Assembly (NCBI RefSeq): GCF_026168105.1
Contig: NZ_LBMW01000012.1
Coordinates: forward strand, 111,600-175,599
Direction of reading: 5' to 3'
Source: Streptomyces hygroscopicus
GTDB lineage: Bacteria > Actinomycetota > Actinomycetes > Streptomycetales > Streptomycetaceae
DNA length: 64,000 nucleotides
Shown here piece after piece: positions 60,791 through 64,000 of the stretch; position 1 is the first letter of the stretch, and each line of letters starts with the position of its first letter. The notes beneath the pieces were generated by a model. That model made no database searches. It saw only the letters and a list, made by a program, of their open reading frames with translations, and had not been told where the DNA came from. The position numbers and the translations under genes are program-made.

Positions 60791-60920
60791 GACGCGCGTA
60801 GAAGGCGGTGGACTTCGATCAACGTCCGGAACGTCGATCGACGTCGGTGAACGTCGATCAAGGTCGGTGGAACGTCGATCAAGGTCGGTGAACAAGTGTC
60901 CGCCGACTTCTACGCGCGTC
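60791..60920. promoter_or_regulatory. Repeat-rich nuclease leader: direct repeats inside a 23-bp inverted repeat
   Basis: Four 20-bp direct repeats begin at 60811, 60830, 60850 and 60871; copies three and four are identical and begin AACGTCGATCAAGGTCGGTG. On the coding strand the unit junctions read GTTCACCGACC or GTTCACCGACG. The array is bracketed by two 23-bp arms, 60791-60813 and 60898-60920, which are inverted copies matching at 21 of 23 positions. The whole lies 82-211 bases upstream of the nuclease start. GTTCACC is the core of the Streptomyces PhoP-binding repeat, so phosphate control is plausible. Confidence 0.75.
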
Positions 60921-61078
60921 AATCTCCTGTGTACTCAGGCCAGTTGTCAAGGTTTCGGCCATGTACACCTCCTGGCGGGGAGATGAACCGGGCGGCATGG
61001 GTGGAAATCCGTCTAGGCTGAGGCTGTGTTTCGGGGCGCCCCCTCGGTCACTACGTACGTCCCAAGGAGACCCAACCG

Positions 61079-62506
61079 ATGTCAGACAGCTCCCCCTTGC
61101 CGCCGGTTCGGCTGCCCTCCGAAGCGGAGCTCGCGCGGGAGGCGCTCACCACGCCGCTTCTCTCCCGCGCCACCCGGCTCGCCCGCTGGGCCGGCCCCGA
61201 CACCCGCGTGGGCGCCGGGGGCGAGCTGGTCGAGGAACAACTGCCCGCCGCGGCGGAGGCCCTCGGGCTGACCGGTGAGGACGCCGCCGCCTATGCGAGC
61301 GAGGCCTGGCGGGTCGCCGTCGACGCCGGTCTCGTCGAGATCGTCGACGAGGAGGAGGGCACGGTCACCGCGGGTGCCGACCTCGCGCTGCTCACGTCCG
61401 GCAGCCCGAACGACGTCCTCGGCGTGTGGCTCACCGCGCTGGAGGCCGTGCTCGCCGACGCCGGGGTGCCCGACCTCGACGATCTCGTCGACGCCGTGGA
61501 CGACGCCGGCGGCATCGACTTCTCGTCCCTCGACTGGGACCCGGAGGCGGAGGCCGAGTTCCTCGACGGGGTGCTCGGCAACCTCTATCTCCTGACGGTC
61601 AGCGAGGACGGGCCCGGCGACAGCCCGGTGCCGCTGCCCGCGCTGGCCGCATCGATGATCGTGCCCGACGACATGGACGAACCGACCAACGACGTCCTGG
61701 AAGAGGTCTCGGACGCCATGATGCGGCTCGACGACCAGTTCCGGATCCTCGAACCGATCGGGCTCGTCGAATTCCAGCCGGTCGACGAGGCACTGATGGC
61801 GGACGCCGAGGAGGAGCCCGCGGCGCCCGTCGACGAGACGGATGTCAGCCGGTACGGGATGGTGCGGCTGACCCCGCTCGGCCTCTACGGCATGAGGACG
61901 CGGCTGCTGGAGGCCGGGATGACCGCGCCCGCGGTGGGGGAGCTGGCGGACAAGGGTGCGGACGCCTTGCTCGACGGCACGTCCGCGTTCGGTCCGGCGG
62001 CGGCGCATGCCGAGACGGAGCAGTGGCTGGCCCGCCGCGAACCGCTCGCGTCGGCAAGGGAGTTGCTCGCGGCGGCCCGCGGCTCGGACCGTGGTGCGCC
62101 GCTGCGCAGGCTGCGCTGCCAGCAGGCGCTCTCCCTGGTCGGAGCGGAGGCGGAACCGGCGCTGCGGGAGGTGCTGGACGACGCGGAGCTGGGGGGCCTG
62201 GCGCGGGTCTGGCTCACCGAGCGGGGAGCGGCGGACGTGCCCGCGCCGCCGGAGTCGATGGTCTTCTGGCTGACCGTCGACACGGTCGCCGCCCAACTGG
62301 CCGCCGAGGGCAACTCTGCGGAGCTGCAGGGGCTGGTCGAGGGGCTGGCCGCACAGCACAGCGGATTCTTCACGACGGCGTGGCGGGTGGACCACCCGGC
62401 CACCCCGGAGGTCCTGGAGGCCATGGGACGCCTGCACCCGGACAAGAAGGTGGCGAAGGAGGCCCGGAAGGCGGCGTTCAAGGCCCGCTCCCAGCAAGGG
62501 GGTTGA
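61079..62506 (+). CDS. Large acidic conserved protein of unknown function
   Basis: A 475-residue, strongly acidic and Ala/Leu-rich protein without signal peptide or membrane helices. It looks alpha-helical throughout (VEEQLPAAAEALGLTGEDAA, SARELLAAARGSDRGAPLRR), with a repeat-like C-terminal part (LRRLRCQQALSLVGAEAEPA) that could form HEAT-like pairs. The C-terminus is basic. I do not recognise a function. The ATG has AAGGAGA nine bases upstream. It is divergent from the nuclease gene. Confidence 0.8.
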   Translation: MSDSSPLPPVRLPSEAELAREALTTPLLSRATRLARWAGPDTRVGAGGELVEEQLPAAAEALGLTGEDAAAYASEAWRVAVDAGLVEIVDEEEGTVTAGADLALLTSGSPNDVLGVWLTALEAVLADAGVPDLDDLVDAVDDAGGIDFSSLDWDPEAEAEFLDGVLGNLYLLTVSEDGPGDSPVPLPALAASMIVPDDMDEPTNDVLEEVSDAMMRLDDQFRILEPIGLVEFQPVDEALMADAEEEPAAPVDETDVSRYGMVRLTPLGLYGMRTRLLEAGMTAPAVGELADKGADALLDGTSAFGPAAAHAETEQWLARREPLASARELLAAARGSDRGAPLRRLRCQQALSLVGAEAEPALREVLDDAELGGLARVWLTERGAADVPAPPESMVFWLTVDTVAAQLAAEGNSAELQGLVEGLAAQHSGFFTTAWRVDHPATPEVLEAMGRLHPDKKVAKEARKAAFKARSQQGG

Positions 62507-62523
62507 GGCCTGTGGAGCCCGGC

Positions 62524-62780
62524 CGATGGGGCGTCGGGCGTCGCGTGCGGTGAGCAGGGGCTGGAAGAAGCCGCTGCTCTCGGGGGTCCTCCAGGTCGGC
62601 TCGGCGAACCCCGCGTCGGTGGCGTAGCCGGTCAGCTGCCGACGGGTGAGGGCCCAGTAGGTGGCTCGCCGCACGCGGACGTGCCAGTCCCCTCCGTCGG
62701 GGACGAGCTGGAAGTGCTCCAGGTCGTAGTGCTCGCCGTCCGCATGCCAGTCCCACAACTGGAACGAGATGCTCCTGCCC
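62524..62780 (-). pseudogene. SAM-dependent methyltransferase, C-terminal remnant
   Basis: About 85 codons on the minus strand read as the end of a class I methyltransferase: SFQLWDWHADGEHYDLEHFQ, DWHVRVRRATYWALTRRQLT and ESSGFFQPLLTAR. The SAM-binding N-terminal half is absent; the sequence stops being methyltransferase-like near 62780, where a plus-strand Ro60-like fragment begins. The downstream frame continues antisense to the preceding gene and is not part of the family. Confidence 0.6.
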
Positions 62781-62797
62781 TGGGGCGACGAGACGGG

Positions 62798-63095
62798 TTG
62801 CGGCGGGGTGGACGGCACCGACACCACCGGGGCCATTCGGCGTCACTACCGGAAGCACGACCGGGTACTGATCGTCACGGACGAGCAGTACGCGTACAGC
62901 CACCACGGCGACCCGACCGAGCAGGTCCCGGCGCAAGTGCCGGTCTACACCTGGAACCTCGCCGGATGCCGCGCGGGCCACGGAGCGTCCGGGAAGGCGA
63001 ACAGGCACACCTTCGGGGGTCTGACGGACGCGGCTTTCCGGACGGTGCCGTTGCTGGAGCAGGAGCGCTCTGGTCGTTGGCCCTGGCTCGAATGA
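62798..63095 (+). pseudogene. TROVE/Ro60-family RNA-binding protein, C-terminal remnant
   Basis: About 95 codons (GTDTTGAIRRHYRKHD, RVLIVTDEQYAYS, PVYTWNLAGCRAGHGASG, RHTFGGLTDAAFR, ending WPWLE) read as the last part of the von Willebrand-like domain of a bacterial Ro60 homologue. Full proteins are around 500 residues and include the RNA-binding TROVE domain, which is missing. It directly abuts the methyltransferase remnant, suggesting one deletion removed both 5' parts. Confidence 0.6.
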
Positions 63096-63217
63096 AGGCG
63101 GACGGCAACAACACCCGGCCCAAGAGGCGAACTCGACGGGCCAATTGGGGTGGACACGGAGTTCTCCCACCTGCGGGCCCCCTCGACGCGGGGAGCCCGC
63201 AGGTCTCGTACGACCGC

Positions 63218-64000
63218 CTACAGCGCCTCGGCCGCCGGCTTCACCATTCCCCTGACCGTGCGGGACGTCGCGAAGTCGCCCATCGCGGTCATGTCCCACT
63301 CTCCGGAGAACTGCCGGACCAGCTTCGCCATCATGACCCCCGTCTGCGGCTCGGCGTGCGTGAGGTCGAAGCGCACCAGCTCCTGGTCGGTCGCGGCGTC
63401 CACCAGGCGGCAGTACGCCTTGGCGACCTCCGTGAACTTCTGGCCGGAGAAGGAGTTGACGGTGAAGACCAGCCCCGTGACCTCCTGCGGAAGACGTCCG
63501 AGGTCGACTGTGATGACCTCGTCGTCGCCCGCGCCCTCCCCCGTGAGGTTGTCGCCGGAGTGCTTGATCGCGCCGTTCAGGATGGTCAGCTTGCCGAAGT
63601 AGCAGCTGTCGATGTGATTGCGCTGCGGGCCGTACGCGATGACGGACGCGTCCAGGTCGATGTCCTTGCCGTGGAAGGCGGGTTCCCAGCCGAGGCCCAT
63701 TCTGACCTGGGAGAGCAGCGGGCGGCCGCCCTTGACCAGGGAGACGGTCTGGTTCTTCCGCAGACTGACCCGGCCCTTGTCGAGGTTGATCTTCCCGGCA
63801 CCGGGCGCCGGAGCGGCCGGGGCCGCGGGCGGCGCGGGCGGCGGGGGAGCGGCGATGGAGGGGGCCGCGGGCGGTTGTGCCGGGGGCGGCGGGACGACGG
63901 CTCCGGCCGGCGACGGCGCGGCGACGGGCCCTGCGGCCGCGGCCGGTTCCTCCACCGTGACGCCGAAGTCGGTGGCGATGCACGCCCGCCCGGTCGCATA
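63218..64000 (-). CDS. TerD-family protein, 5' end outside window
   Basis: A minus-strand gene that runs off the right edge; 260 codons are visible. The C-terminal 190 residues form a TerD domain (GKINLDKGRVSLRKNQTVSL, FHGKDIDLDASVIAYG, FGKLTILNGAIKHSGDN, VDLGRLPQEVTGLVFTV), a fold linked to tellurite resistance and calcium binding, often duplicated in Streptomyces. Before it is a Pro/Ala linker of about 55 residues. The residues at the edge (GRACIATDFGVTVEEP) belong to a further N-terminal domain that cannot be identified from this fragment. Confidence 0.85.
   Translation of the reverse strand, partial: YATGRACIATDFGVTVEEPAAAAGPVAAPSPAGAVVPPPPAQPPAAPSIAAPPPPAPPAAPAAPAPGAGKINLDKGRVSLRKNQTVSLVKGGRPLLSQVRMGLGWEPAFHGKDIDLDASVIAYGPQRNHIDSCYFGKLTILNGAIKHSGDNLTGEGAGDDEVITVDLGRLPQEVTGLVFTVNSFSGQKFTEVAKAYCRLVDAATDQELVRFDLTHAEPQTGVMMAKLVRQFSGEWDMTAMGDFATSRTVRGMVKPAAEAL

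Noticed and set aside
60791..60920. Small transposon or MITE, given the inverted-repeat ends
   Set aside because: No target-site duplication flanks the arms, no transposase is near, and the enclosed sequence is an ordered repeat array in a promoter position.
61082..62523. Minus-strand continuation of the methyltransferase remnant
   Set aside because: Beyond the GFFQPLLTAR end the frame is only the antisense of the acidic protein gene and no longer resembles a methyltransferase.

Overview
This window is high-GC actinobacterial chromosome and almost certainly Streptomyces. The evidence is very high third-position GC, frequent GTG and some TTG starts, many 4-base ATGA or GTGA stop/start overlaps, and a gene order typical of Streptomyces core chromosomes. 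That order is uvrA, uvrC, rapZ, a yvcK-like gene, whiA, gap, pgk, tpiA, secG, pgi, the opcA/zwf/tal/tkt block, ctaB, ctaA, the suf operon, dapD and dapA. Identifications rest on reading the proteins by eye, without database searches.

Layout. 0-7 kb: the 3' part of uvrA, a convergent LacI regulator plus PfkB kinase pair with its own operator, a Tat/lipobox Rieske protein and an unrecognised HTH protein. 7-12.4 kb: uvrC, rapZ, the yvcK-like gene and whiA, tightly overlapped. 12.5-15.5 kb: a secreted M14 carboxypeptidase. 15.7-22.3 kb: gap, pgk, tpiA, secG, an RbpA-family gene, a gutted MFS gene and pgi. 22.3-33.1 kb looks like an accessory insertion between pgi and pgl. It holds a degenerate 28-bp repeat array, an FtsX-type permease with its ATPase and a PadR regulator, a divergent orphan solute-binding protein, a GH13 glucosidase and a three-gene sugar importer. 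33.2-39.8 kb: the pentose phosphate operon tkt-tal-zwf-opcA-pgl on the minus strand. 40-46 kb: ctaB, a small conserved gene, an amidohydrolase-like gene, ctaA, an ABC-2 exporter and a broken aminoglycoside acetyltransferase. 46.2-53 kb: the complete sufR-B-D-Rieske-C-S-U-T operon. 53-55 kb: an SMR efflux gene and a TetR gene overlapping dapD. 55-64 kb: SseB-like, HAD-like, dapA-like, ArsR plus AHSA1, a secreted nuclease/phosphatase with an unusual repeat-rich leader, a large acidic conserved protein, two gene remnants joined end to end, and a TerD-family gene running off the window.

How the genes work together. Much of the window is central carbon flow: lower glycolysis, glucose-6-phosphate isomerase and the oxidative and non-oxidative pentose phosphate pathway. 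A glucoside importer and a GH13 hydrolase that could feed it lie in between. The suf and ctaA/ctaB genes supply Fe-S clusters and heme. The most interesting non-coding signals are matched PadR-type boxes flanking the orphan binding-protein gene, a symmetric four-half-site operator in front of the SMR/TetR/dapD unit, SufR-type and TTAGG-type palindromes before sufR, and a direct-repeat array enclosed by a long inverted repeat in front of the secreted nuclease. No CRISPR array, tRNA, rRNA, insertion sequence or phage was recognised.
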